A DNA stretch of 50,488 bases from Komagataeibacter sp. FXV3 (GTDB taxonomy: Bacteria; Pseudomonadota; Alphaproteobacteria; Acetobacterales; Acetobacteraceae). This document shows, piece after piece, positions 16,190 through 25,158 of the stretch; the stretch's first letter is position 1; each line of letters begins with the position of its first letter. The translations under genes and the position numbers were made by a program. The stretch covers positions 1 to 50,488 of the forward strand of contig NZ_VWPI01000026.1 in the NCBI RefSeq assembly GCF_015155755.1, in the 5' to 3' direction. The notes beneath the pieces were generated by a model that saw only the letters and a list, made by a program, of their open reading frames with translations, did not search any database and was not told the DNA's origin.

Positions 16190-17545
16190 TCAGCGCGCGT
16201 CAGGCGGGGCGGAGGACAGATCCCGATGGGGGGCATTGCCATCATGTCCCGGCAGGGAAAAATTTCCATACGCGCGCCGCGCCATCGCAATCACCACGAC
16301 AAAAACCATCATGCCCACGCTGGTTTCCAGTTCATGCCGTGTATGTTCGACCTGGGCCATGGCGACAAGCGCGCAGAGCAGGAGAAGGATGGTCAGGAGA
16401 GAAAGCAGGTTGAAGCCGCATGCCCGGATGCGACACAGCGCGATAAGGAAGTACAGGAAAATGACAAATGCACCCGTTGCATTCAGCAGAAAGGCGAAAA
16501 CAACGTCGGGTGAAAAGATTGCCGTAATCGCAATAAGTAGCGCCGCAGACGCACTGAACATGACCGTAATCCATGGTGCCTGCGTAACGGGATGAAGGCG
16601 CATGAAACAGCCCGGTGCATCCCGGACGGCAGCCAGTTCAAACATGACCCGCGACGTTGCGTACAGACCGGAATTCACGGTTGAAAGCATTGCGCAGACA
16701 ATAACGATTTCCATCGCCGTGCCAGCAAAGGGAACATGCATTGCCCTGAGTGTATAAAGAAACGGCGACTGTCCCGCGACAAGGGAATTCCATGGAACAA
16801 GACACAGGATAAGCGCGATGGAAGTAAGGTAGAAGGCAACAATGCGAAAGGCGACGGTTCGCGCTGTACTGGCGACGTTGCGCGCCGGGTCGTCGGACTC
16901 TCCGGCGGCGATTGTCACGACTTCCGTGCCGGCCATTGAAAAAATGACGGAAGGCACGGCCGCCAGGATCGCCATTGTGCCATGTGGCAACAGGCCCTGA
17001 CTGGCGATATTGTTCCATACCGGTACGTGTCCCTGTACCAGTATTGTGACACCGATCATTATGAACACCAGAATGGCGATGATTTTCAGCATTGAAAACC
17101 AGTATTCACACTCGCCATAAACATGGACGGCCAGAAGATTGGCGCCCGTCATGAAACCAAGGATCAGGAATTCGATCAGTCCATAAGGAATATGCACGAC
17201 TGGCGCCAGTAATGATGCCAGCGCCATGCTTTCCATGCCCAGCGTCGTAACCCAGACCAGCCAGTAAATCCATCCGGTCATGAAACCGATCGGCGCGCCA
17301 AGGGTGTGGCGGATATGATTGACGAACGATCCCCTGTCCGGCGCGTGCAGCGCGATGTCACGCAACATGCAGTTGATAAGGAACGTCAGCAGGCCCGCCA
17401 TGCCATACGACAGCAGGCTGGCGGGACCGGCGATGGAGATGGGAGTCGAGGCCCCAATGAAAAAACCCGCACCGATTATGCCGCCAATCGAGATCATGGC
17501 AATGTGGCGGGATCTCAGACTTTTGGCGAGCGGTGTCGAATTCAT
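16190..17545 (-). CDS. APC-superfamily amino acid permease
   Basis: A 451-residue inner-membrane transporter with 12 hydrophobic segments. The N-terminus carries the APC signature: SRHIAMISIGGIIGAGFFIG (12-31), TM1 broken by the GGIIGAG motif, then GPASLLSYGMAGL. The later AGESDDPARNVASTARTVAFR segment is typical of the amino acid transporter (AAT) group, which includes GABA, aromatic, proline and asparagine permeases. It would import an amino acid or amine by proton symport. A perfect inverted repeat TTATGA-N5-TCATAA sits just upstream (17568-17584). The XRE-cupin regulator gene 374 bases upstream on the same strand could control it. Local base composition is more AT-rich than most neighbours. 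Confidence 0.88.
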   Translation of the reverse strand: MNSTPLAKSLRSRHIAMISIGGIIGAGFFIGASTPISIAGPASLLSYGMAGLLTFLINCMLRDIALHAPDRGSFVNHIRHTLGAPIGFMTGWIYWLVWVTTLGMESMALASLLAPVVHIPYGLIEFLILGFMTGANLLAVHVYGECEYWFSMLKIIAILVFIMIGVTILVQGHVPVWNNIASQGLLPHGTMAILAAVPSVIFSMAGTEVVTIAAGESDDPARNVASTARTVAFRIVAFYLTSIALILCLVPWNSLVAGQSPFLYTLRAMHVPFAGTAMEIVIVCAMLSTVNSGLYATSRVMFELAAVRDAPGCFMRLHPVTQAPWITVMFSASAALLIAITAIFSPDVVFAFLLNATGAFVIFLYFLIALCRIRACGFNLLSLLTILLLLCALVAMAQVEHTRHELETSVGMMVFVVVIAMARRAYGNFSLPGHDGNAPHRDLSSAPPDAR

Positions 17546-17918
17546 GCATAACCCTATGAATTTATTTTTATGATTATTTCATAATAGTAACGTTATGATC
17601 AATCCTTTATTCATGTGTCCTGAATATAATTAATATATTTTTTACGGATTAATATGAATCCGCATATGCCGGATCATTTCCCGGCCCATCCTTTCGTTTT
17701 CGGACGCAACAGATACAGCGTGCATCAGGTCGCACCCAGACCTGCCTGCTGTCTGGCTGGCCTATGCATGGCGCATCCATGGGGCGAGACGGGAACCACA
17801 CCGCGCATGCGGTATCTATTGACGGACGGTGGGCAGGCGGGACCGTCAGTATTGCTGCGGGGCGGTAATGTAACAGGGCAGGCCGCATGCGTCAGTGGCG
17901 CTGCCCTGATGGAAGCGT
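17546..17918. other. Gene-free stretch between permease and XRE regulator
   Basis: About 370 bases holding the AT-rich permease promoter region and the 17568-17584 inverted repeat. The rest shows no gene I can support; short overlapping frames on both strands look like noise. Confidence 0.45.
17568..17584. promoter_or_regulatory. Inverted repeat upstream of the amino acid permease
   Basis: TTATGA-TTATT-TCATAA is a perfect 6+5+6 inverted repeat centred 31 bases before the permease start codon, in an AT-rich segment. It is a candidate operator. The binding protein is unknown; the adjacent XRE-cupin regulator is the obvious suspect. Confidence 0.4.
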
Positions 17919-18515
17919 TCAGGTTTCATCCGGCATCCAGGGCGCGCATCCAACCCACAGGAAGCGGGTCACGCCGTCATAGGCATTTACAAAACGGTGG
18001 GGCCGCGTGCTGGAAAAGCGAAAACTGTCCCCCTCGCTCAGCAGGAATTCCTGATCGTCTATGGAAACGATAAGCCGACCCTGCTGCACCAGTCCCGTTT
18101 CCAGTCCGGTATAGGAATATGGTGTCGCACCCGTATGGCCACCGGGTTCCAGCGTCAGGATGAACATCTGCAACGGGCAGTCACCCAGTGGCGTCAGGCG
18201 CTGCTTGGTGACGCCATCCGCCAGTACTGTCAGGCCGCGGCGGGAATTCCTGACAATAAAGGAATCATGTTGCGTATTGCAGTGATCTTCCAGGAATTCG
18301 GTCGCCGGTGTATGCAGGGCGGTGGCGATTACCACAAGTTCAGCTATGGATGGCGATGACAGTTCACGCTCAATCTGGCTGAGATACCCTACCGACAGGT
18401 CAACACGGTCCGCCACGGCCTGTAATGATAGTCCCATCTGTTTGCGGCGTTCACGTATGCGGCTTCCGACAGTTGTCCGATCGTCCTGTAATATCACCGC
18501 CTTGTCCTTTCCCAT
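17919..18515 (-). CDS. XRE-family regulator with C-terminal cupin (PuuR-like layout)
   Basis: A 198-residue two-domain regulator. An N-terminal XRE helix-turn-helix (about 16-70; RIRERRKQMGLSLQAVADRV, then GYLSQIERELSSPSI) is joined to a C-terminal cupin (about 110-190; TGLETGLVQQGRLIVSIDD, GDSFRFSSTRPHRFVNA). This layout is common in regulators of amine, amino acid or polyamine use, such as PuuR. The frame extends upstream, but ATG 18515 has AGGTGG nine bases ahead and begins the recognisable domain. A perfect 18-base palindrome lies 17 bases upstream, suggesting self-repression. The next gene downstream on the same strand is an amino acid permease, a plausible target. Confidence 0.88.
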   Translation of the reverse strand: MGKDKAVILQDDRTTVGSRIRERRKQMGLSLQAVADRVDLSVGYLSQIERELSSPSIAELVVIATALHTPATEFLEDHCNTQHDSFIVRNSRRGLTVLADGVTKQRLTPLGDCPLQMFILTLEPGGHTGATPYSYTGLETGLVQQGRLIVSIDDQEFLLSEGDSFRFSSTRPHRFVNAYDGVTRFLWVGCAPWMPDET

Positions 18516-18531
18516 CAAATGGCACCACCTA

Positions 18532-18549
18532 TTTTCATATATATGAAAA
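18532..18549. promoter_or_regulatory. Perfect 18-base palindrome, candidate XRE operator
   Basis: TTTTCATATATATGAAAA reads the same on both strands and ends 17 bases before the XRE-cupin start codon, just upstream of its ribosome site. Position suits autoregulation. AT-rich palindromes can arise by chance, so confidence is moderate. Confidence 0.5.
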
Positions 18550-18897
18550 ACCTGTTGCAACCCAAACGTTGCGGATGTTATACGAAAATCATACAAAACG
18601 TTCTGGTTCCTATACAATCGTCAGAACCTTTTGAAAATAGGCTTTATCTACGATGAACTAAAGAGATGTAGAGTTTTTATGCTGGCCATTTCGGCTCCGT
18701 GCGTGGGATTGAGTAAAACAGCCATATCCTGCCGTCTGCGCTACCATGATATGATTTCATGTTCATGAACAGTCTTTTGATGGCCCCCGCGACGTGCCAT
18801 CTGGCGGTCATATGCCTGGTCACGGGGATGAAATATGGTCGCATGACAATGGTACAAGTCATTCAGAAATAATGGAATAGATGTAAGGTAGATGGGT

Positions 18898-20130
18898 ATG
18901 GACAAGAACCTGTTGCTTGCGTGCGCGACCATCGCGTCACTATCGACCGCCACCATTGGCCTGGTATCCGGCGCCCGCGCGGATGACCAGTTGCCTGAAA
19001 CCGTTCCCAAGGCAACGGCCCTCGAAGCCGCCGACCTCCTGCCCATCACGCCATTCTATACAACGCCGGGCAAGGGAGAAGTTTATCCGGGTGCATTGAT
19101 CCGTTTTGAAAAAGCGACGGATTATACGCTGCCGCCGCATGTTTCCGCGTACCGGATCCTGTATCATTCACTCAGCGCGACACGGCAGGACGTGGTCAGT
19201 TCCGCATTTGTCCTGATCCCTGATGGCCCTGTGCCTACCTCCGGCTGGCCTGTCGTGGCCTGGGCGCATGGCACCAGCGGCGTTGCACAGGCCTGTGCGC
19301 CCTCGCGCATGAAGGATCTGTATTATGGCAGCGAGGGCCTGTTCAAATTTCCACAGGCGGGGCTTGCAGTCGTCGCCACCGATTATCATGGACTGGGAAC
19401 GGTTGGCCCGCACCAGTACATGAACAAGGTTGCGCAGGCTTATGACGTCATCTATTCAGTCATGGCGGCGAAAGCGGCACTGCCCCAACTGGGTGCGGAC
19501 TGGGTTGTGGACGGCCATTCACAGGGTGGCATGGCCAGCTGGAGTGTCGCGGAAATGGAGCAGCAGATCAATGATCCGCATTTCCTGGGCACGGTATCCG
19601 TTTCGGGCACGATCAATATGCTCGACTTCATTCACCCCCGCCGTGAAGAAGGCGGTGCGCCATTCTATCTGCCCATGGTGGCAGTTGGCCTGACGGCCCG
19701 TTATCCCGATTACAAGCCCCAGTCCATGCTGACCCCCGTGGGGATGGAACATTATGATGTCGTCGCCAGCAAGGGGTGCTGGTTTGTCGATTACGCGTCC
19801 TATTTCGGCAAGAGCGGTGATCAGATTACCCGGGACGGGTGGGTCCGTAACCCTGATGTCCAGGCCATGCTGAAGGAAGACGAGATCGGCAAGCTGAAAG
19901 TAAAGGGGCCGTTATTTGTCATTACCGGGGGCGGGGACGTGTCCGTGCCGCCGGGTGGTGTAAGGGATGTGGCGCGTGCTGCCTGCCATAATGGTATCAG
20001 CCTGGCGTTCCGGCTGTATCCCGGCCTGGATCATGACCCGACCATGGCCAATTCAACAGATGATCAGATCACATGGATCAAGGATCGTTTCAATGGAAAA
20101 CCGCTTTCGTCTGATTGCGGCAAGTTCTGA
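18898..20130 (+). CDS. Secreted alpha/beta-hydrolase (secretory lipase-like)
   Basis: A 410-residue exported hydrolase. Residues 1-28 form a signal peptide (cleavage near ARA-DDQ). The mature enzyme has HGTSG (oxyanion region), the elbow GHSQGG (Ser208), an Asp in the GGGDVSVPP block and a His in LDHDPT. The overall layout resembles fungal-type secretory lipases (LIP family) found in many bacteria. It would hydrolyse an ester outside the inner membrane; the substrate is unknown. ATG 18892 is six bases upstream, but AAGG is nine bases from 18898 and only three from 18892. The TonB-dependent receptor follows after a small hairpin. Confidence 0.82.
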   Translation: MDKNLLLACATIASLSTATIGLVSGARADDQLPETVPKATALEAADLLPITPFYTTPGKGEVYPGALIRFEKATDYTLPPHVSAYRILYHSLSATRQDVVSSAFVLIPDGPVPTSGWPVVAWAHGTSGVAQACAPSRMKDLYYGSEGLFKFPQAGLAVVATDYHGLGTVGPHQYMNKVAQAYDVIYSVMAAKAALPQLGADWVVDGHSQGGMASWSVAEMEQQINDPHFLGTVSVSGTINMLDFIHPRREEGGAPFYLPMVAVGLTARYPDYKPQSMLTPVGMEHYDVVASKGCWFVDYASYFGKSGDQITRDGWVRNPDVQAMLKEDEIGKLKVKGPLFVITGGGDVSVPPGGVRDVARAACHNGISLAFRLYPGLDHDPTMANSTDDQITWIKDRFNGKPLSSDCGKF

Positions 20131-20140
20131 ATAATCAAGG

Positions 20141-20157
20141 CCGTCATGGGATGACGG
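20141..20157 (+). terminator. Hairpin after the secreted hydrolase gene
   Basis: CCGTCAT (20141-20147) pairs with ATGACGG (20151-20157) around GGG, ten bases after the stop. No T-run follows; weak candidate. Confidence 0.35.
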
Positions 20158-20277
20158 ACCCCGGTCATGCACAGTCTGGACCGTGATCCCATGGCAATAT
20201 GACAGGCTGCCCGTGGCTGGCGTGTTATCTATACTTGTTAATTACGATACATAAATAAAATACGCGTTGGGATGTAA

Positions 20278-20291
20278 TTGATGAATATCAA
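20278..20291. promoter_or_regulatory. Perfect FNR-type box upstream of the TonB-dependent receptor
   Basis: TTGAT-GAAT-ATCAA is an exact match to TTGAT-N4-ATCAA. Its centre is only about 25 bases before the receptor start codon. That is too close for classical class II activation, so repression or a promoter on the other side is more likely. A Crp/Fnr gene with the matching recognition helix lies at 13625-14266. Confidence 0.55.
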
Positions 20292-20309
20292 TCGCAATCG
20301 GGGGGCCGT

Positions 20310-22634
20310 ATGCCTGGGTATATAAGAAAATTCACATTTTTTATTCTGTCATCGACCATCATATTTGACGGTTTTCCGGCAATGGCCGCCACCGCGCGGG
20401 ATGTTGCGCATAAACCCGCCAGCAAGACGGATACGGCCCATAAAACGGCTGAAACGGGCATTACCGCGCGCGGGGCGGGGGAAACGCTGCACGTTACCGG
20501 GGCGCGGTCTTATGGTGGCGGGCTGATCCGTAATGAAACGGCGGCCAAGTCTGTCAGCACGGTATCGCGTGAATATATTGCCAAGCAGGCCCCGGCATCA
20601 AACGCGCTTGCGCTCGTCAGCATGTCACCGGGTGCCAATGTATCCATGGGCGATCCGTTTGGTGTCTCCAATGAATCGACCATCAATGTCCGCGGCCTGA
20701 ACCAGCAGGAAATCGGTTTTACCTTCGAAGGGGCGCCGATGAATGATTCGGATGATTACACCCCGGAAACCGCCAACTGGGTCGATAGCGAGAACATGGA
20801 CAATGTCCAGTTACAGCAGGGCGCGCCCAGTATTGATACCCCCACGACAGCATCCTCGGGCGGGACGCTGGCGGTGCGGATGCGTGATCCCAAGCATACC
20901 CGTGGTGGGGAAATCGATGTAAGCTATGGCACACATCAGATGAACCGCCAGTTCATCCGTTACGACAGCGGCGATATCGCCAATACGGGATTGCGTGCCT
21001 TTGCGTCCTTTTCCGACCTGACCAGTCGGGCCTGGCGCGGACCGGGCCGCAATGACCGCAAGCATGTGGACTACAAGCTGATCAAGGAGTGGGGGGATGG
21101 CAACTACATTTCCCTGTCGGGTTCCTACAACAACGAACATACGGCATGGTACAGCACGCCAACCCTGAGTGACTGGAACAAATACGGGCTGAAGAACAAT
21201 CCGAATGACCTGCAGGGCACCTATAAGTTTGGCGAGGGAAATTATTACAAGGCATGGACGGTCAGCTGGTCCGATTATATCCTCAGCGCACCCTCGCATT
21301 TCAAGCTGGCGCGCAACCTGACGCTGGATGTCACGCCCTATTTCTATCATGGCAGTGGCGATTATCCGTTCGGGGTTACGACCATTGGGACGACGGGGCC
21401 GTATTTTAACGGGACGCAGCAGGTTGATTCGCCTCTGGCCGGAAACCACTATTCAGAGGACGGCCAGACCGCCGTTACCGAAAACTGGCTGGGTGTGGAA
21501 AGTTTTACCGGTTTCAATTCGGCCCTGCATTACAAGGTCGCCAATCATGATCTCGTATTCGGGTACTGGTACGGTTATACCGACATGCATGTCGAGGAAC
21601 CCCTGTCCGGACTTGATGCGGCCGGTAATTCAACCGGATACCTGCACCTGACGGATGGCACGCCACTTAGTGAATGGGCCTATCATACCATTACGCAGAT
21701 CAATGCATTGTATGTCGGTGACACCATGCATTTCCTTAACAAGAAACTGACGCTGAACCTGGGTTTCAAGGAAGTCATGGCCGCCCGTAATGGCACGCTG
21801 AACCAGCCGGGACCACAGTACAACGCCAATTATTACTCGGCCAAGCCGCTGCCGCGCATGTCCATAAGTTACCGGGTCAACCCGCATGTCATGGTTTTCG
21901 GTAACGTGACGACCAGCTACCGCCTGCCACTGGGAACCGCGTTCTATAATCAGTATGACAGCCCGTGGGATGGTGGCACGTACCAGACCGCCAATACCCA
22001 TCTGCATGATGAATACAGCGTATCGGAAGAAGTCGGCGCGCGGTACCATGACAAATGGATTACGGCGTCACTGACCCTGTTCAATTACAATTTCTCGCAT
22101 CACCAGATTAACGAATATATTGCCAACATTCCCTACTATCAGGATGCAGGCAGCATGACGACGCGGGGATTTGATGGTGAACTGGCCATTCATCCCTGGC
22201 ATCATATCTCGCCCTATGGGTCGGTTGAATATCTTTATGCGCGGCAGGATACGGATATCACAATGCACGGCGTCACCTATCATAATGCAGGCAAGATGGC
22301 GACTTCCGCCCCACGCTGGATGGCGTCGGCGGGACTGCAGTATGATGATGGCCGTTTCTTTGGCAGTGTGTCCCTGAAATATGTGGACAAGGAATACGGC
22401 ACGTTCATGAATGATGAACAGATTGCCGGTCACAAGCAGGTGGACATGATGATTGGTGCCCGTGTGCCGGATATCGGCTTTCTCAAGGCCCCGTCGCTGC
22501 GCCTGAACGTCATTAACCTTGCAGATCATCACTATCTGTCCGGGGTCTATAATACCGGGGCCGTGGCGGGACAGGCAACGTATTACACGGCGCCGAATTT
22601 CGCGTGCCTGGGCACATTCAGCACCGGGTTCTGA
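20310..22634 (+). CDS. TonB-dependent outer-membrane receptor
   Basis: A 774-residue receptor. A signal peptide covers residues 1-27. A TonB box-like ETLHVTG lies at 58-64. The plug domain runs from about 75 to 190 (STINVRGLNQQEIGFTFEG). A long 22-strand-type barrel follows, ending in a C-terminal Phe (STGF), typical of outer-membrane insertion. The family imports ferric siderophores, cobalamin, heme, sugars or other scarce ligands using TonB energy. The plug resembles uncharacterised receptors and gives no ligand. No siderophore or ABC uptake genes adjoin; the secreted hydrolase just upstream might process its ligand, which is speculation. GGGGGG lies four to five bases before ATG. A perfect FNR-type box overlaps the promoter-proximal region. 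Confidence 0.9.
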   Translation: MPGYIRKFTFFILSSTIIFDGFPAMAATARDVAHKPASKTDTAHKTAETGITARGAGETLHVTGARSYGGGLIRNETAAKSVSTVSREYIAKQAPASNALALVSMSPGANVSMGDPFGVSNESTINVRGLNQQEIGFTFEGAPMNDSDDYTPETANWVDSENMDNVQLQQGAPSIDTPTTASSGGTLAVRMRDPKHTRGGEIDVSYGTHQMNRQFIRYDSGDIANTGLRAFASFSDLTSRAWRGPGRNDRKHVDYKLIKEWGDGNYISLSGSYNNEHTAWYSTPTLSDWNKYGLKNNPNDLQGTYKFGEGNYYKAWTVSWSDYILSAPSHFKLARNLTLDVTPYFYHGSGDYPFGVTTIGTTGPYFNGTQQVDSPLAGNHYSEDGQTAVTENWLGVESFTGFNSALHYKVANHDLVFGYWYGYTDMHVEEPLSGLDAAGNSTGYLHLTDGTPLSEWAYHTITQINALYVGDTMHFLNKKLTLNLGFKEVMAARNGTLNQPGPQYNANYYSAKPLPRMSISYRVNPHVMVFGNVTTSYRLPLGTAFYNQYDSPWDGGTYQTANTHLHDEYSVSEEVGARYHDKWITASLTLFNYNFSHHQINEYIANIPYYQDAGSMTTRGFDGELAIHPWHHISPYGSVEYLYARQDTDITMHGVTYHNAGKMATSAPRWMASAGLQYDDGRFFGSVSLKYVDKEYGTFMNDEQIAGHKQVDMMIGARVPDIGFLKAPSLRLNVINLADHHYLSGVYNTGAVAGQATYYTAPNFACLGTFSTGF

Positions 22635-22658
22635 CGGGGGTTGGCGTTTCCATGATGA

Positions 22659-23726
22659 TCAACCGTGGAACGCGGTCCTGACCAGCAGCAAGCTGATGCC
22701 CATAAGCCCGCACAGGGACAGCAGGACGGTCAGGACCAGCGGCCGTCCCGCCCGCACGACCGAACGTATATCCACACCCAGCCCCAGCGCCGCCATGGCC
22801 AGAACGGTCAACGCCGTTGCCGCCGTGCTGAATATTCCCACGGCTGGGGCGGGGATCAGGTGCAGCGACCGGACGGCCATCATGACCATGAACCCGGTAA
22901 TGTACCATGGCACCAGACGCGTCAGGGCATGCAGCCTGTTTCCATGGTGACGCGAGCCGGTTCCGGACCGGGCGGATAGCGCGGACAGGGTGACGCAGAC
23001 CGGTCCCAGCATCAGCACCCGCACCAGTTTGACCAGCATGCCCATATGAATGGCGCCAGCACCGAATGGGGCGGTCGCGGCGACAACCTGCGGCACGGCA
23101 TAGACGGTCAGTCCCGCAAGAACGCCCTGCGCCATGTGGTCCGTAACCACAAACGGCGCCAGCAGCGGGATGCCGATGACAACCACCAGACCACCCGCCG
23201 CCGTGAAGGCAATGGTGGTGGCCACATCCTCCTCCCCGGCGCGGATAACGGGCGCGGCCGCCATGATGGCGGAATTGCCGCAGATGGAATTGCCACACGC
23301 GACCAGCAGGGTCTGACGGCGGTCCAACCCCACCATGCGTCCGATACAGCATGTAAAGACCAGGCTGAAGGCCACAACACCGGCAACAGCGGCCAGAACC
23401 CACGGTCCCACGGAAAAGACCACGTCAACGCTGAAAGACGCCCCCAGCAGGACAATGGCGATGTTCAGCAGCGTGCGCGAACAGTACCGGATACCCGGCG
23501 TCCATACCGGACCCGGCACATATAGGGCGCGGAAGGCGACACCGGCCAGCAGGGCCAGATTCAGTGTTTCCAGCCATGCCCTGCCCAACACCATTTCTTC
23601 AGCGCGTTCAAGCAGGCAGGCCAGACCCGTTATGGCAAGGCACAGCCCGATGCCCGGTAACGGCTGCGCCCCGATGGGCAGGGACCGCTGTGACGGACGC
23701 AGGGCGGCATGAAGCATTGTTGTCAC
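22659..23726 (-). CDS. yeiH: YeiH-family putative sulfate/anion exporter (UPF0324)
   Basis: A 355-residue inner-membrane protein with about ten hydrophobic segments and the family hallmark CGNSICGNSAIMAAAPVI (around 145-162), followed by FTAAGGLVVVIGIPLL. Members of UPF0324/Cons_hypoth698 are annotated as sulfate exporters; direct transport evidence is thin, and links to sulfite and sulfur compounds come mainly from neighbouring LysR genes. Here too a LysR gene is divergently placed 110 bases away, the same pairing as E. coli yeiH and yeiE. It is convergent with the TonB-dependent receptor, 24 bases apart. Two Cys in the hallmark are unusual for membrane cores but conserved in the family. Confidence 0.87.
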   Translation of the reverse strand: MTTMLHAALRPSQRSLPIGAQPLPGIGLCLAITGLACLLERAEEMVLGRAWLETLNLALLAGVAFRALYVPGPVWTPGIRYCSRTLLNIAIVLLGASFSVDVVFSVGPWVLAAVAGVVAFSLVFTCCIGRMVGLDRRQTLLVACGNSICGNSAIMAAAPVIRAGEEDVATTIAFTAAGGLVVVIGIPLLAPFVVTDHMAQGVLAGLTVYAVPQVVAATAPFGAGAIHMGMLVKLVRVLMLGPVCVTLSALSARSGTGSRHHGNRLHALTRLVPWYITGFMVMMAVRSLHLIPAPAVGIFSTAATALTVLAMAALGLGVDIRSVVRAGRPLVLTVLLSLCGLMGISLLLVRTAFHG

Positions 23727-23793
23727 GGCATTCTTCCTTTCGCCGCGCAGGCTAGGGGAAGATGGTTACATCATTCCAATTCATAGTTTTTGT

Positions 23794-23810
23794 AATTCCA
23801 ATCGGAAATT
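23794..23810. promoter_or_regulatory. Inverted repeat between yeiH and the LysR gene
   Basis: AATTCC-AATC-GGAAATT is a near-perfect inverted repeat in the 110-base divergent region. A related ATTCCAATT occurs 20 bases upstream. LysR proteins bind T-N11-A inverted repeats of this kind. Candidate site for the adjacent regulator. Confidence 0.45.
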
Positions 23811-23836
23811 ATGATGGGTTGTGGTATGGAACCGGC

Positions 23837-24715
23837 ATGACCCTGGAGCAGCTTCGCCTTTTTATCGCCGTTGCGGAACGTGAGCATGTTACGGCCGCCA
23901 GCCGCGCCCTGAACGTGACCCAGTCCGCGGTATCGGCCGCCATCGCCAACCTGGAGGAACGGCACGGGGTCAAGCTGTTTCACCGCGTGGGGCGGGGCAT
24001 CCGGCTGACCGATGCAGGGCGGCTGTTCCTGCCCGAAGCCCGGGCCGTTTTGGCCCGCGCCAGTCATGCGGAAGCTGTACTGGCGGAATTCGGCGGTTTG
24101 CGGCGCGGCACGCTGCGTGTCGTCGCCAGCCAGACCATTGCGGCGTACTGGCTGCCCGTTACCCTTGTTGCATTCCGGCGCAGATATCCGCAGATCGCAA
24201 TCGAACTGGCGATTACCAATACTGAAGAGGCCGCAACACGCGTCAGGGACGGGGAAGTGGATCTGGGCATTGTCGAGGCGATTGTCGATGATCCCGCCCT
24301 GGCGCAATGGCCGGTCGGGACCGATCACCTGACCATCATACAGGCCAGTCCCTGCCTGCCGGATGTGGCGGATGCGCGGTGGCTGCGTGCTGCATGCTGG
24401 GTCATGCGCGAACCGGGGTCAGGCACCCGCGCCACGCTGGAACACAACCTGCGCCAGTTGGGGATCGAACCGGCGGAACTGAATGTCAGCCTTGTCCTGC
24501 CCTCCAACGAAGGCGTGCGGACCGCGATCGAAGCCGGGGCAGGCATTGGTGCGCTGTCATCACTGGTGGTTGCCCCCGCGCTGCAGGCGGGTACGTTGCA
24601 TGCCGTGCCACAGGCGCTGGGCACGCGATCATTTTACGGTCTGCGGCACAAGGAACGCTATCGCAGCCCGGCAGTCGAAGCCCTGCTGGCCCTGATTGCC
24701 GATAGTTCACCATGA
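23837..24715 (+). CDS. LysR-family regulator divergent from yeiH (YeiE-like)
   Basis: A 292-residue regulator. The N-terminal winged helix (1-62) reads MTLEQLRLFIAVAEREHVTA and SRALNVTQSAVSAAIANLEE. A periplasmic-binding-like effector domain runs from about 88 to 290 (GTLRVVASQTIAAYWLPVTL). The frame is open from 23762, but ATG 23837 is where LysR similarity begins. In E. coli the equivalent neighbour YeiE has been linked to sulfite and iron responses. By arrangement it should control yeiH and itself from the shared intergenic region. No other target is suggested. Confidence 0.88.
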   Translation: MTLEQLRLFIAVAEREHVTAASRALNVTQSAVSAAIANLEERHGVKLFHRVGRGIRLTDAGRLFLPEARAVLARASHAEAVLAEFGGLRRGTLRVVASQTIAAYWLPVTLVAFRRRYPQIAIELAITNTEEAATRVRDGEVDLGIVEAIVDDPALAQWPVGTDHLTIIQASPCLPDVADARWLRAACWVMREPGSGTRATLEHNLRQLGIEPAELNVSLVLPSNEGVRTAIEAGAGIGALSSLVVAPALQAGTLHAVPQALGTRSFYGLRHKERYRSPAVEALLALIADSSP

Positions 24716-25158
24716 AGGCACGGACGGGATGCGGGCTGGCGCGACATGCCGACCTGCGGTTTCCGGGAATGGATGGGTCAGTAATCCCATCCGGACGCAA
24801 CATAAGTTGATAATATAACAAATGCGCAACATTACCTGCAGATATAAAAAGGATCTTGTGGTCCGGGCCGGTGATTACACGGACAGCACGCAGGCCCGGA
24901 TGGACTGACGGCGCGTGGATGGCGGACGTCATGGTGCATGTCCGGTCCGCTGTACCAACGGATCATGACATTTCCACTAACGACAGCAAGAATGCATGGA
25001 TCGTAACAGGGGATGGCCCCGTGTGCAGGGCAGGGGGCTGGCAGGAAACGGGACGGTTTTACCGTACCGGGGAACGCAAGACGCCCGTGCGCTTTTACTG
25101 TAATGGCGATCAGGTCAATCGCCACATGTCGTGTCAAAAACAATAATAGGGACCGAAT
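24716..25158. other. Gene-free stretch upstream of the relic and aldolase
   Basis: About 440 bases with mixed composition. It should contain the promoter once used by the aldehyde dehydrogenase relic and now by the aldolase. I see no other gene or strong hairpin. Confidence 0.45.

Noticed and set aside
15877-16413. Plus-strand frame of 178 codons near the amino acid permease end
   Set aside because: Runs through two terminator-like stems and into the permease gene antisense; composition is not protein-like.
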